Positions 41,835 to 51,439 are shown, numbered from the stretch's first letter. The stretch: 64,000 bases of DNA from Polyangiaceae bacterium (GCA_013361525.1 JABFXY010000019.1:124001-188000), one strand, 5' to 3'. Numbers and translations: made by a program. Notes: generated by a model not told the origin, from the sequence alone.

Positions 41835-44576
41835 TCAGGACGCGGTCAGCTTGCCCTCGACCTCGGCGTAGAACGAGTCGAGCGCTTCGCCGAGACCGGC
41901 GATGTTCGCGCCGCCGGCTTGCGCCATGTCGGGCCGACCGCCGCCGGAGCCACCGACCTTCTTCGCGACCTCGCGCACGAGGTCCCCGGCCTTCGCGCGC
42001 TCGGCAACCAGCTTCGAGACCATGATGCAGATCTGCGCCTTGTCGCCTTGCACGGTGCCGAGGCACACGGCGCTCTTGTCGCCGAGCTTGTCGCGAAGCT
42101 TCTCGGCGAGCTCGCGCAGCGCGCCGGCGTTCGTCCCGTCGGCGACCTTCGCCGCGAGCACCTTCACGCCGGCGATATCGCGCGCGCTGGAGAGCATGGC
42201 GTCGATGCCATTGCCCGGACCGGTACCACCTTCGAGGATCTTCTTCTCGAGCTCGGCGATCTTCTTCTCGAGCTCTCGCTCGCGCTGAACCAGCTTCGAG
42301 ACCTTGTCGACGAGATCGGCGCCCTGCGCTTTGACGAGCTGACGGACCTTCAGCATCTCGCCTTCGCCCTCGCGGACGTGCTCGAGCGCGTTGGTTCCCG
42401 TCGACGCGAAGAGCCTGCGAACACCGGCCGCGACGCTGGTCTCGGCGTCGATCTTGAACATGCCGATGTCGCCGAGCGCGCGAACGTGGGTGCCGCCGCA
42501 CAACTCAATCGAGTCGCGCGTCATCGTGAGCATGCGCACGACGTCGCCGTACTTCTCCTCGAAGATGGCGACCGCGCCGCGCTTCTTCGCGTCGTCGATC
42601 GGGATGACCTCGGTGAGGACCGGCTCGTTCGTGAGGATCTTGCCGTTCACGAGGTCCTCGATTCGGGTGACGTCTTCGCGCGACAGCGGCTTGTTGTGCG
42701 CGAAATCGAAGCGCAGCACGTCCGGTCCGACGCGCGAGCCCTTCTGCATCGCGTGCTCGCCGAGAACCTTCTTCAACGCCCAGTGCAGCAGGTGTGTCGC
42801 CGAATGATTGCGACGCGTCGCGAGGCGCTTGCCGTGGTCGACCGCGAGCTTCACGTGGTCGCCCTTCGCGATCGTGCCTGCCTCGAGGACGCCCTGGTGC
42901 ACGATGAGCCCGGTCACCGGACGCTGGGTGTCGCGCACGACGATCCGCGCACCGGACGCCGTCGTGATGACGCCTTGGTCGCCGACCTGCCCGCCGCTCT
43001 CCGCGTAGAACGGCGTGATTTTCACGACGACCTCGACGTCGGCGGGCCCCGAGACGGAGCTCTCGAGGGCGCGGCGCACCAACTTCTTCTCACCCGCGGA
43101 CTCGGTCGTCACATGGGCGATCGCGAGCACCTCGCTCTCGCCTTCCTCGTGCTCGTAGCCGGTGAACGCGACCGACCCGACCTCGGTTTTGATCTGGTGA
43201 TAGATGGGGTCGAGCGCGGCTCCCTCGTCGATCGGGCCCGCGGCGCCTTCACCCTTGGTGAGCTTCTCCGCCGTCTTGAAGTCGAAGGAGAAGCCGCTCT
43301 CGCGACAGATCACCTCGGTGAGATCCAGCGGGAAGCCGTACGTCGTGTAGAGGTCGGCCGCGACCTCGGGGGCGAGCTCGTGCTCACCGCGCTCGCGAAC
43401 GGCTGCGAAGCGCTCGTCGATCATCTTCAGACCGCGCTTCAACGTGATGCGGAAGCGGACCTCTTCGTCCTCGGCGACACGCGCGATGAGGCCCCGCCGC
43501 TCCTTGAGCTCGGGGTAGGTGTCGCCCATGTGGTCGACGACGCGGAGCGCGACCTCGTGGAGGAACGGCCGCTCGATCCCGAGGCGTTGCCCGTGGCGGA
43601 TCGCTCGGCGCATCACGCGGCGCAGGACGTATTCGCGGAACGCGCGGTCGGGCATCACGCCCTCCGCGATGAGGAACGCGGTCGTGCGCGCGTGGTCGGC
43701 GATGACGCGCATCGAGACATCGTCGTCGCCGGTCGTGCCGCGGTACGTCTTGCCGCTGATCTCGGCGGCGAGATCGACGAGCGAACGAAGCAGGTCCGTG
43801 TCGTAGTTGCTCGTCACGCCCTGGACCGCGCAGCTGATGCGCTCGAGGCCCATGCCGGTGTCGATGCTCGGCGCCGGAAGCGCGATGAGCTGCGCGTCTT
43901 TCGCAGGTCGGTTGAACTGCATGAAGACGAGGTTCCAGATCTCCGTCCAGCCGAGGCCGTCGATGCGCGGCTCTTCGCCGAAGCGCGAGACGTCGGCCGC
44001 GCCTTCACCGTGAAAGAAATGGATCTCCGAGCACGGGCCGCACGGGCCGGTGTCGCCCATCGACCAGAAGTTGTCGTCCTTGCCGAGGCGGAGGATGCGG
44101 TCGTCGCCGAACCCCGTCACCTTGCGCCAGATCCCGGCGGCCTCGTCGTCGGCGGGCAGACCGCCCTCGCCGTTGAACACGGTGATGACCAGCCGATCGG
44201 CGGGCAGATCGACGACCTTGGTGAGGTACTCCCACGCAAAGGCGATGGCGTCCTCTTTGAAGTAGTCGCCGAAGCTGAAGTTACCGAGCATCTCGAAGAA
44301 CGTGTGATGGCGCGCGGTGACGCCCACGTTCTCGAGGTCGTTGTGCTTGCCGCTGATGCGGATGCACTTCTGGCTCGACGTTGCGCGCTTGTAGTCGCGC
44401 TTGTCGCTGCCCGTGAAGACGTCCTTGAACGGCACCATGCCCGCGTTGACGAACATGAGCGTCGGATCGTTCTGCGGGACGAGCGACGCGCTCGGAACGA
44501 CCGCGTGGCCTTGGCCACGGAAGTAGTCGAGGAAACTCTGGCGAATGGCGGATGCGGTCTTGTCGTGGAGGCCCAT
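41835..44576 (-). CDS. alaS: Alanyl-tRNA synthetase
   Basis: The protein has 913 residues, near the usual 880. It charges tRNA-Ala. The N-terminal catalytic core has FLDYFRGQGHAVVPSASLVP, NDPTLMFVNAGMVPFKD and KCIRISGKHNDLENVG. The editing domain has NHSATHLLHWAL (near 590) and CGGTHV (near 692), the HxxxH and CxxxH zinc sites that clear mischarged Ser or Gly. The C-Ala part (GGGRPDMAQAGG) is also present, ending in DSFYAEVEGKL. The gene ends 10 bp from the kinase and its start lies 59 bp past the HEAT-repeat gene on the same strand, which could share its transcript. Confidence 0.98.
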   Translation of the reverse strand: MGLHDKTASAIRQSFLDYFRGQGHAVVPSASLVPQNDPTLMFVNAGMVPFKDVFTGSDKRDYKRATSSQKCIRISGKHNDLENVGVTARHHTFFEMLGNFSFGDYFKEDAIAFAWEYLTKVVDLPADRLVITVFNGEGGLPADDEAAGIWRKVTGFGDDRILRLGKDDNFWSMGDTGPCGPCSEIHFFHGEGAADVSRFGEEPRIDGLGWTEIWNLVFMQFNRPAKDAQLIALPAPSIDTGMGLERISCAVQGVTSNYDTDLLRSLVDLAAEISGKTYRGTTGDDDVSMRVIADHARTTAFLIAEGVMPDRAFREYVLRRVMRRAIRHGQRLGIERPFLHEVALRVVDHMGDTYPELKERRGLIARVAEDEEVRFRITLKRGLKMIDERFAAVRERGEHELAPEVAADLYTTYGFPLDLTEVICRESGFSFDFKTAEKLTKGEGAAGPIDEGAALDPIYHQIKTEVGSVAFTGYEHEEGESEVLAIAHVTTESAGEKKLVRRALESSVSGPADVEVVVKITPFYAESGGQVGDQGVITTASGARIVVRDTQRPVTGLIVHQGVLEAGTIAKGDHVKLAVDHGKRLATRRNHSATHLLHWALKKVLGEHAMQKGSRVGPDVLRFDFAHNKPLSREDVTRIEDLVNGKILTNEPVLTEVIPIDDAKKRGAVAIFEEKYGDVVRMLTMTRDSIELCGGTHVRALGDIGMFKIDAETSVAAGVRRLFASTGTNALEHVREGEGEMLKVRQLVKAQGADLVDKVSKLVQRERELEKKIAELEKKILEGGTGPGNGIDAMLSSARDIAGVKVLAAKVADGTNAGALRELAEKLRDKLGDKSAVCLGTVQGDKAQICIMVSKLVAERAKAGDLVREVAKKVGGSGGGRPDMAQAGGANIAGLGEALDSFYAEVEGKLTAS

Positions 44577-44635
44577 GGCGGAGTACTGCCGGGCGTATTA
44601 CCACGACGCAGAAGAAGCGTCCGCGATGCTCGCAG

Positions 44636-45469
44636 CTACTTCGTGGCGGCCTCGAACGCGGTCGGGGCGCCCTTCACCGCGCTCGCGACGGCGGCCTTGA
44701 CGGCGTCCTCACGCAGCTCCGCGAGCTCCGACTCGCCCTTGACGCTCTTCGAGCTGGCGAGGGCCTTCGCGTCGCCCTTCACCGTCGCCTTGAGCGACTG
44801 CTCGGGGATCTTTCGAATCAAGAGCTCGACCTTCGCGGCGACCGCGACATCCGCGCCGGCCGTCGACTTCGTCAGCTGGGTGAGGCGCGCGTCGAGCGCC
44901 AGCGTGGGGAGCTTGCGCTGCTTCGCTTGCTCGACCGCTTCCGATTCCGACGCGCTGACCTCGATGCCGGGAAGGCGCGCGAGCTCGCTCTTCACGACCG
45001 ATTGGAACGTCTTGCCGATCTTCGCGTCGCCCGTCTTGTTCTCGAGCTTCGAGAGGCTGACGATGACACGCGTTCGCTTCGCTGCGTTCAACGTCGAGAT
45101 CGCCTTCTCGATGGACTGCTTGACGCTCGCGTCCTTCTCTTTGTCGCGCGCCGTGGTGAGCGCGGACAGCGCCGACGGGTCGCCGATCGCGCCGAGCGCT
45201 GCGGCAGCCGCCGCGCGCACCGCACCGTTGTCGTCCTTCAATGCCTGCGAAAGCGCGCCCACGCTGGGAACGTCCTTCCGCTTGCCGAGCGCGAGAGCCG
45301 ACGACACGCGCACGCGGAAGTCGTTCGCGCTCACCACGTCGCGGCGCAGCTGCGCTGCATCTTGCGCGAAGGTGACCGGCGCGAGCACGACGAGGATCGC
45401 GGCCATGACGACACCGCAGATCGCTCGCTGCACGAGCGCACGACCGGGCTTCTCAAGGTTTTCTCGCAT
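44636..45469 (-). CDS. Exported HEAT-repeat protein
   Basis: The protein has 277 residues from the ATG at 45469. A signal peptide VQRAICGVVMAAILVVLAP ends at about TFAQ. Two or more HEAT-like helical pairs follow (VGALSQALKDDNGAVRAAAA, AALGAIGDPSALSALTTARD). The second half (LPGIEVSASESEAVEQAKQR, RLTQLTKSTAGADVAVAAKV) has alternating strands resembling a CsgG- or TolB-N-like fold, but this is not certain. It lies upstream of alaS on the same strand. An in-frame ATG at 45574 would add a basic stretch before the signal peptide and is less likely. Exact function is unknown. Confidence 0.75.
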   Translation of the reverse strand: MRENLEKPGRALVQRAICGVVMAAILVVLAPVTFAQDAAQLRRDVVSANDFRVRVSSALALGKRKDVPSVGALSQALKDDNGAVRAAAAAALGAIGDPSALSALTTARDKEKDASVKQSIEKAISTLNAAKRTRVIVSLSKLENKTGDAKIGKTFQSVVKSELARLPGIEVSASESEAVEQAKQRKLPTLALDARLTQLTKSTAGADVAVAAKVELLIRKIPEQSLKATVKGDAKALASSKSVKGESELAELREDAVKAAVASAVKGAPTAFEAATK

Positions 45470-45830
45470 CTTCGTCGGCCTTGCAGTTGTCGATCCTGGA
45501 CGTCGCGGCATGAGCATGAGGCACCTCGCGCTGAAACCATTCGAGCGTCGTCGTGAAACGAGCTCTCGCGACAAAGCAGGAAAGCGAATGAATGAAACAA
45601 GCTTCGAGGGCCAAGTTGCGCGACGTCGTACGGCACGTCGTTCGAAGCATGTTTCTTAAGGACCGGACGATTGTCTCCCTGAACCCTAGCGAAGTAGAAG
45701 GACGCCGAGACGTCCACTCCTCAAAAAGGTGGGAGCTTTGGCAGCTCACACGAGAACTTTTCAATCCTCGTGGAGCAATTGGTTCCTAAGCACATACGCA
45801 CACGCGGTTCAGCACGCACACACCTACAAT
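45470..45830. other. Gene-free region
   Basis: These 361 bases, between two minus-strand genes, show no convincing coding frame. A small hairpin GGACG/CGTCC (45700-45715) and a stretch of lower GC near 45770-45830 are present. The promoter of the HEAT gene and the terminus of nothing visible should lie here. No RNA gene was recognised. Confidence 0.5.
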
Positions 45831-48356
45831 TCATTGCCGTTCGATCGTCACGTGAAGTGAATCGACCGCCCAGGCGATCTTGACCCACACGGTGCCGCCT
45901 CGATCCAGGGGGTCGAAGTAGTACCCCTGACCTCCAGAGAGGAGCGCCTCGAGGCTGTCCGCAGCCTCGAGCGTGAGCTCGCCGATGCCGACGTGTGAAG
46001 GAGCATCACCGAACGCGACGAGCTCGACGACGACGTTTCGATCGAAGGTCTCCCCCGCGCTGACGTCGAGCGTCGTCACGCCGTCTTCCGTCGCGTGCGC
46101 GATGCGCGAGCCGTCGTAGAGCTCGAACGACGATGCATGGCCCGGCGCGATCACGGCGAAGAGATCGCCCGCGTCGGTAGCGAAGGAGTCGACGCGATCC
46201 GGATCGGTCGTCGGCGAAAGCGTGTCGATGGTCGGACGGAGGAGCGGAACCACGGCGCCCTCACGAACGAAGAGAGGAAGCTTGGAGAGCGGCGCATCGA
46301 CGGTGACGAGCCCGGGCCCTTCGAGGATGGTGCCGTCGAAGAAGTCGATCCAACGACCGCTCGGTAGAAACACCTCACGCGTCGTGGCGCCGGCCTCGGT
46401 GACCGGCGCGACCAGCAACGCGTCACCGAAGAAGTATTGGTCGCTCGGGTGCTCGCCGTACGAGGGCTCCTGCAGACCGAAGGGCCGTTGAATGGGATGA
46501 CCGGTCTTCGCGATGCCCTGCGCGAGGGTCCACTCGTAAGGAAACAACCGGAGGTGGAGCCGCGTGTATTGGCGATAGAGATCGAGCAGCTCGTCGTCGT
46601 CGAACTCCCACGCGACGTCGTTCGTGCTGGTGCCGATCTGCATGACGCTCGAGAGGGCGGTCTGCTCGAACCAGCGAATGAACGTCTCCTTGTCGGGTGG
46701 CGCGTGACGGTAGCCGCCGGTGTCGGCGCCATAAAATGGAAAGCCGGAGGGGCCGAGCGTCAGGCCCGCGACCATCGACGCGTGAAGGCCGCCGACCGCG
46801 CGAAACGTCTCGCCGTCTTCGGTGATCTCTTCGCCGTGTTTCCACATGCGCGCATCGACATCACCCGGCCACACCACGATGCCGTGCTTCTGATCGCCCC
46901 ATTTGGCCGCGCGACAGAGGAGGAGCCCACCTTCCTCCGGAAGAACGCCGCCGTACGTCTCGTGGTAGAGCAGCGTGTAACCGCGGTGCATCGTGCGCTC
47001 GTCGCTGCCGTCGTGGAACCGGTACACGTTGCGCGCTCCGAACGCGCCGGGCACGACGTCCTCGGCGTAGTCGAGCTTGAAGCCTTCGATGCCCATCGAC
47101 GTGTACGCGCGTAGGTTGTCGCGCCAAAAGTCGACGGCGCCCGGCGCGGTGAAGTCGATCGGTTTGCCCCACTTGTTGAAGGTGATCCCGCTCTCGACCG
47201 GATAGACGTCGGCTTCCTCTGCCGCCGCGCGGAGCTTCTGGGTCGCGGGGTCTTTTTCGTCGAGATACGGCACGTGCCAGAGCGCGACGCGAAAGCCGAG
47301 GGCGTGCGCGTGATCGATCATCGCTTGCGGGTCGGTGAACTTCGCCGGGTCGAAGTCGAAGGTGTTCACCGCCGTCGCGTACGGTCTGTCGATCCAGATG
47401 CCGCTCGTCGGAAGATCCAGGTCGCGCATGATCTCGAGGTCCGACTCGACCTGCGCTTGATCGTCGTTCTCGTCGCGCCACACGAGGGGGCCGAGCGCCC
47501 ACGGCGCAGGCAACCTCGGAAACGAGGTCGTCTCGAAATACAGCTTCGTCACGTCGAGCGGATGCGGCGCGGCGTAGAGATGCGCGACCACACCGGCGGA
47601 CGACGCAGTGCCCAGGCCGAAGGTCGCCTCGACGCGGTCCGACGAAGACGCAGCCACGTCGAACACGCCCGGGTACGAGGTCTCGACGAACAATCCCCAA
47701 CCGTTCGTGCCGACCAGGAACGGCACGGGTGCGTGCGCTTCGTTGTAACCGCTCTCCAGCTCGTCGACCTCGATCTGCATCGCGCGGATTCGCCCGCGGT
47801 GGTTCACGTCGTCGAAGTATTCGCCCAAGCCGTAGAAGGCCTCGTCGGCGGCGGCGGTCGCGCCGACGCGCAGCCACGCGACCTTGCTCGCATCGCTGGG
47901 GACGAGCTCGATGCGAAAGCGCCCCTCCGCTTCGACTCGAATCGAAGCGTGGCTGCGAAGGCCACCTTCGTGCTCGAGATCGAGGTCGATCGAGTCGTCG
48001 CCTTGTTGGAAGTCGACGATGCGCCGGGCCGGGTGAAACGCGACACCGGCGGGAGGAAGGTATCCGGGCGACGCTGCGACCAGCGGATATGGATCGTAGT
48101 TCACCTCGTCACGGACTTCGTCGACCGTGCCGAGCGAGAGCGATTGCCCATCGAGCGTCGTGACGATCTCGTCGCCGCGCACGAGCTCGATGCGCAAGCC
48201 GACCGTGTCGACCGAAACGACGTAGGTGCCGTCGGAGATCGACACGACGTTCGGCGCAGGATCGATGGGTTCGTCCGTGCAACCGCCCGGGACGAAACAG
48301 CCGAGCGCGATCGCGGCGAAGGCTGCGGACGTGAGGTACAGGCGTCGGGGGCGCAT
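45831..48356 (-). CDS. GH31-family glycoside hydrolase lipoprotein
   Basis: The protein has 841 residues from the ATG at 48356. The N-terminus MRPRRLYLTSAAFAAIALGC has a lipobox (ALGC), so it is probably anchored on the outer membrane or in the periplasm. The body matches GH31 enzymes: an N-terminal beta-sandwich (EAFYGLGEYFDDVNHRG), then the barrel with ALGPLVWRDENDDQAQVESD, GIEGFKLDYAEDV (nucleophile Asp near 425) and FYGADTGGY (acid/base Asp near 542). GH31 includes alpha-glucosidases, alpha-xylosidases and sulfoquinovosidases; which one this is cannot be told from the sequence by eye. The C-terminal beta domains are present. No sugar transport genes are adjacent. Confidence 0.92.
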   Translation of the reverse strand: MRPRRLYLTSAAFAAIALGCFVPGGCTDEPIDPAPNVVSISDGTYVVSVDTVGLRIELVRGDEIVTTLDGQSLSLGTVDEVRDEVNYDPYPLVAASPGYLPPAGVAFHPARRIVDFQQGDDSIDLDLEHEGGLRSHASIRVEAEGRFRIELVPSDASKVAWLRVGATAAADEAFYGLGEYFDDVNHRGRIRAMQIEVDELESGYNEAHAPVPFLVGTNGWGLFVETSYPGVFDVAASSSDRVEATFGLGTASSAGVVAHLYAAPHPLDVTKLYFETTSFPRLPAPWALGPLVWRDENDDQAQVESDLEIMRDLDLPTSGIWIDRPYATAVNTFDFDPAKFTDPQAMIDHAHALGFRVALWHVPYLDEKDPATQKLRAAAEEADVYPVESGITFNKWGKPIDFTAPGAVDFWRDNLRAYTSMGIEGFKLDYAEDVVPGAFGARNVYRFHDGSDERTMHRGYTLLYHETYGGVLPEEGGLLLCRAAKWGDQKHGIVVWPGDVDARMWKHGEEITEDGETFRAVGGLHASMVAGLTLGPSGFPFYGADTGGYRHAPPDKETFIRWFEQTALSSVMQIGTSTNDVAWEFDDDELLDLYRQYTRLHLRLFPYEWTLAQGIAKTGHPIQRPFGLQEPSYGEHPSDQYFFGDALLVAPVTEAGATTREVFLPSGRWIDFFDGTILEGPGLVTVDAPLSKLPLFVREGAVVPLLRPTIDTLSPTTDPDRVDSFATDAGDLFAVIAPGHASSFELYDGSRIAHATEDGVTTLDVSAGETFDRNVVVELVAFGDAPSHVGIGELTLEAADSLEALLSGGQGYYFDPLDRGGTVWVKIAWAVDSLHVTIERQ

Positions 48357-48452
48357 CGAGGCGGTATGAAAGGTCATCCGCAGCGCCCGCGACAAGGCCG
48401 GAAATCGAGCGCGCGCGGCCCGCCAACGCGAACCGCGCGCACGCCGATGCGC

Positions 48453-48947
48453 TCAGTCGCGGAGCGGCCGACCTTGAGCGTCGGTGACGTTGCCCATGAA
48501 CATCATGATGGCGTCGATGAGCGCCCAGATGCCGAGGCCACCGCACGTGATCAGCTGCAGGATCCCGAGCGTGATGTGCCCCGTGTAGAACCGGCCGACG
48601 CCGAGACCACCGAAGCAGAGCTGAAGAACGCCTGCGACGATCTTCGATTTATCCGAGTAAGGGACGCCGGTGACCGGGTGCACGCCGTACGGCGCAGACA
48701 CGACGATCGGCCCTTGAGGGCCGAATCCACCCGGAGGCGGTGCACCGCCACCGGGAGGCGGACCCCAACCTCCCGGAGGTGCTCCACCCGGAGGCGGCCC
48801 GTAGCCCCCGCCACCCGGCGGTCCGTATCCGCCACCGCCCGGCGGTCCACCCCAACCACCCGGAGGCGGTGCGCCCGGGGGTGGCGTGCCAGGAGGTGAT
48901 CCCCATCCGCCACCAGCTGCATGTTGCATTCCTTGTCCGTGATCCAA
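48453..48947 (-). CDS. TM2-domain protein with Pro/Gly-rich N-terminus
   Basis: The protein has 164 residues. I choose TTG at 48947 because GGAGG lies 6 bases upstream; the ATG at 48929 has only a ribosome-binding-like AAGGA touching it. The first 85 residues are PPG/GGY-type repeats (GGGGYGPPGGGGYGPPPGGA), likely disordered. The rest is a TM2 domain: SDKSKIVAGVLQLCFGGLGV, GRFYTGHITLGILQLITCGG and GLGIWALIDAIMMFMG, two membrane helices with a short turn. Bacterial TM2 proteins have poorly known roles, often linked to envelope processes. A long frame continuing upstream opposite the permease gene is antisense noise. Confidence 0.85.
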   Translation of the reverse strand: MDHGQGMQHAAGGGWGSPPGTPPPGAPPPGGWGGPPGGGGYGPPGGGGYGPPPGGAPPGGWGPPPGGGAPPPGGFGPQGPIVVSAPYGVHPVTGVPYSDKSKIVAGVLQLCFGGLGVGRFYTGHITLGILQLITCGGLGIWALIDAIMMFMGNVTDAQGRPLRD

Positions 48948-49007
48948 CGTTCGCCTCCGTGTAGCGGACGAGCCTACCGGCTTTCGCACATCTCCGGCAA
49001 CAGCGCC

Positions 49008-49022
49008 TGGCACGCGGCTTGT
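49008..49022 (+). promoter_or_regulatory. Sigma-54-like promoter candidate for the permease gene
   Basis: TGGCACG-N4-TTGT fits the -24/-12 pattern (consensus TGGCACG-N4-TTGC) except for the final base. It lies 175 bp upstream of the permease start in the divergent region 48948-49196. Myxobacteria use many sigma-54 promoters, but a chance match is quite possible. Confidence 0.3.
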
Positions 49023-49196
49023 CCCTCGCGATCGGCATGCAACGGAGCCGGCAGAAAGCCCTGAACGACGTGATGTGCGTGTTCGCCACGTGGCGCCGCG
49101 TTCGTGTCGATCCGGGCACGCGCAGGGGCTGCGCGGCGCATCGCGCGTGAGCGCTGAGAAATCGGTCGAGGCACGTCCGGTGCACCCCTGGGGCCC

Positions 49197-50693
49197 GTGC
49201 GGACAAGCGAAGCGACCACGTCGGAGTCGCAACATCACAGCCCGCTCGGGCTGTGGGACGCGATCAGCATCATCGTCGGCATCGTCATCGGCGCAGGCAT
49301 CTACGAGACAGCGCCGCGCGTGCTCGCGAATGCTTCCGGGCCGGGCGAAGCGCTCGCGATCTGGGCCGTCGGCGGCGCGCTCTCGCTCGTCGGCGCGTGT
49401 TGTTATGCCGAGCTCGCGAGCGCGTATCCGCGGTCGGGCGGCGACTACGTGTATCTGTCGCGCGCCTTCGGTCCGTCCGTCGGTTTTCTCTTCGGATGGG
49501 CGCAGCTCGCCGTTCTTCTCACGGGCAGCATCGGCATGATGGCCTACGTCTTTGCCGATTATGCGGCGTCGATCCTTCCGATCGGCGAGCTCGGCGTGAC
49601 CTTGTTCGCGGCCGGCGCGGTCGCTGCGCTCACGGCGCTGAACGTCGCTGGAACGGCAGCGGGCAAGCGCACGCAGAACCTGCTCAGCGTGCTGAAGCTC
49701 CTGGGTCTCGCGAGCATCGTGGTCGTCGGATTCGTCGCTGCAGGACAACCGCGGGCGCATGCCGCGCCGAGCGCGGTCTCGGGCGCGTCGCTCGGCCTCG
49801 CGATGATCTTCACCCTCTACACGTTCGGCGGGTGGAACGACGCGGCCTTCGTCGCCGCGGAGGTGCGCGAGCCGCGCAAGAACCTCCCCCGCGCGCTCGT
49901 TCTCGGAACGCTGCTGATCACGGTCGTGTATCTCGCCGTGAACGGAGCCATCATCGCGGGGCTGGGCTTCGACCGAGCGCGCGCATCGGACGCCGTCGCG
50001 GCGGATCTGGTCGCGACCGTGCTCGGACGAGGAGGCGCGTCGATCATGGCCGTCGTCGTCATGATTTCGGCGCTCGGCGCGGTGAACGGTCTCATCTTCA
50101 CCGGCGCGCGCGTCTACGCGAGCGTCGGCGCCGATTACAGCGCGCTGTCGTGGCTCGGTCGCCATAGCGGTCGATCGGGTTCGCCGATTGCGTCGCTCAC
50201 CATTCAGCTCGCCATTACGCTCGTGATGATGGCGATCGTCGGCACGGCTGGCGGACGCGGAGCGATCGATTCGGCGATTCGCGGCGTCGGGCTCACGGCG
50301 CCGGAATGGACCGGCCACGGCGGATTCGACACGCTCCTACGCTGCACGGCGCCCGTGTTCTGGGGCTTCTTTCTGCTGACGAGCCTTTCGCTGTTCGTCC
50401 TTCGTCGGAAAGACCCCGATCGACCTCGCCCATTTCGCGTTCCGCTCTATCCAGTCTTGCCGCTCGTCTTCACCGGCACGTGCGCGTTCATGCTCGTGTC
50501 GGCGATCGAATACGCGGGCGCGCTCACGCTCGTCGGGCTCGTCCCGTTGGTCGCGGGCGTCTTCGTCTACTTGACTTCCAAGCGACGGATCGAGGCCCCG
50601 GACGACGCCGCCGGCGATCGCGCAGGGATGCCTGCACGACGCACCGATTGCTTCGGTCGAGGGGTCGAACCCATTGGAGAACGAATGCCATGA
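49197..50693 (+). CDS. APC-family amino acid permease
   Basis: The protein has 498 residues from a GTG at 49197. About twelve membrane segments are visible (AISIIVGIVIGAGIYETAP, ALAIWAVGGALSLVGACCYA, ALVLGTLLITVVYLAVNGAI, AVFWGFFLLTSLSLFVLR among them). The early GIVIGAGIYETAP and AELASAYPRSGGDYVYLSRA stretches are the substrate-site signature of APC transporters, which carry amino acids or polyamines by proton or exchange coupling. Its stop overlaps the ATG of the next gene (ATGA), so the two are probably co-translated. The substrate is not predictable. Confidence 0.93.
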   Translation: MRTSEATTSESQHHSPLGLWDAISIIVGIVIGAGIYETAPRVLANASGPGEALAIWAVGGALSLVGACCYAELASAYPRSGGDYVYLSRAFGPSVGFLFGWAQLAVLLTGSIGMMAYVFADYAASILPIGELGVTLFAAGAVAALTALNVAGTAAGKRTQNLLSVLKLLGLASIVVVGFVAAGQPRAHAAPSAVSGASLGLAMIFTLYTFGGWNDAAFVAAEVREPRKNLPRALVLGTLLITVVYLAVNGAIIAGLGFDRARASDAVAADLVATVLGRGGASIMAVVVMISALGAVNGLIFTGARVYASVGADYSALSWLGRHSGRSGSPIASLTIQLAITLVMMAIVGTAGGRGAIDSAIRGVGLTAPEWTGHGGFDTLLRCTAPVFWGFFLLTSLSLFVLRRKDPDRPRPFRVPLYPVLPLVFTGTCAFMLVSAIEYAGALTLVGLVPLVAGVFVYLTSKRRIEAPDDAAGDRAGMPARRTDCFGRGVEPIGERMP

Positions 50694-51439
50694 ACAAGAT
50701 CGCCCAATCCCTCCTGCTCCTCGCGGCGCTGTCTTGCGGATGCCGATCGAGCGAGCGCCCGTCGGAGGCGGCGTCCGAACCGCGTGTGGCAGAGCCCGCG
50801 TCGCGCCCCGTCGAGGAAGCGAGCGCCGTCGACCGCGACCTGCAACAACAGGTGCAAGACCAGGCGCTCGCGGAGGAGCAATCGGAGACGACGCAGCCCG
50901 AGGAGACGAAGGAACCTGCGCCGCAATCCAAGACGCCCGACGTCGTCTACGTCCCCACGCCCCAACCCGTCGTCGACAAGATGCTGCAGATGGCGCAGGT
51001 GAAGAAGGGCGACGTCGTCTACGACCTCGGCTGCGGGGACGGTCGCATCGTCGTGACGGCGGCGAAGAAGTACGGAGCGCGCGCCTACGGCTTCGACGTC
51101 GATCCCAAACGCATCGAAGAAGCGAAGCGCAACGTCGAGCAAGCCGGCGTCGGTGATCTCGTCTCCATCCAGCAAGCGGACATCTTCACGCTCGACCTCT
51201 CCGACGCGGACGTGGTCACGCTGTACCTGTTGCCGGAGCTCAACGTGCGCCTCATCCCGCAGCTGCAGAAGCTCAAGAAGGGCGCGCGCATCGTATCTCA
51301 CGACTTCGACATGGCCGGCGTCGCGCCCCTACATCAGGTCGCGATGAAGCCGGTCGACGAGCCGCGAGAGCACTCCATCTTCATGTGGCGCGCGCCGATC
51401 AAGCGAGCGGCCCAGACGGAAGCCATTACGGCGCGATGA
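50690..51439 (+). CDS. Lipoprotein with class I SAM-methyltransferase domain
   Basis: The protein has 249 residues. The N-terminus MNKIAQSLLLLAALSCGC is a lipoprotein signal with lipobox-like LSCGC, followed by a Glu/Ser/Pro linker. From residue 85 a methyltransferase fold is clear: VYVPTPQPVVDKMLQMAQVK, DVVYDLGCGDGRIVVTAA (motif I), GARAYGFDVDPKRIEEAKRN (motif II), SDADVVTLYLLPELN. An exported methyltransferase would lack its cofactor in the periplasm, so either the signal is not used for export or the domain has another role. It is coupled to the APC permease by an ATGA overlap and has GGAG 9 bases upstream of its start. Confidence 0.85.
   Translation: MNKIAQSLLLLAALSCGCRSSERPSEAASEPRVAEPASRPVEEASAVDRDLQQQVQDQALAEEQSETTQPEETKEPAPQSKTPDVVYVPTPQPVVDKMLQMAQVKKGDVVYDLGCGDGRIVVTAAKKYGARAYGFDVDPKRIEEAKRNVEQAGVGDLVSIQQADIFTLDLSDADVVTLYLLPELNVRLIPQLQKLKKGARIVSHDFDMAGVAPLHQVAMKPVDEPREHSIFMWRAPIKRAAQTEAITAR

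Noticed and set aside
41919-45659. Open frame of 1246 codons on the plus strand
   Set aside because: It runs opposite alaS and the HEAT gene; sequence is low in sense and has no motif.
48948-50318. Upstream extension of the TM2 gene frame on the minus strand
   Set aside because: It is antisense to the permease, is Arg/Asp-rich and lacks any domain; a Shine-Dalgarno sits at 48954-48958.
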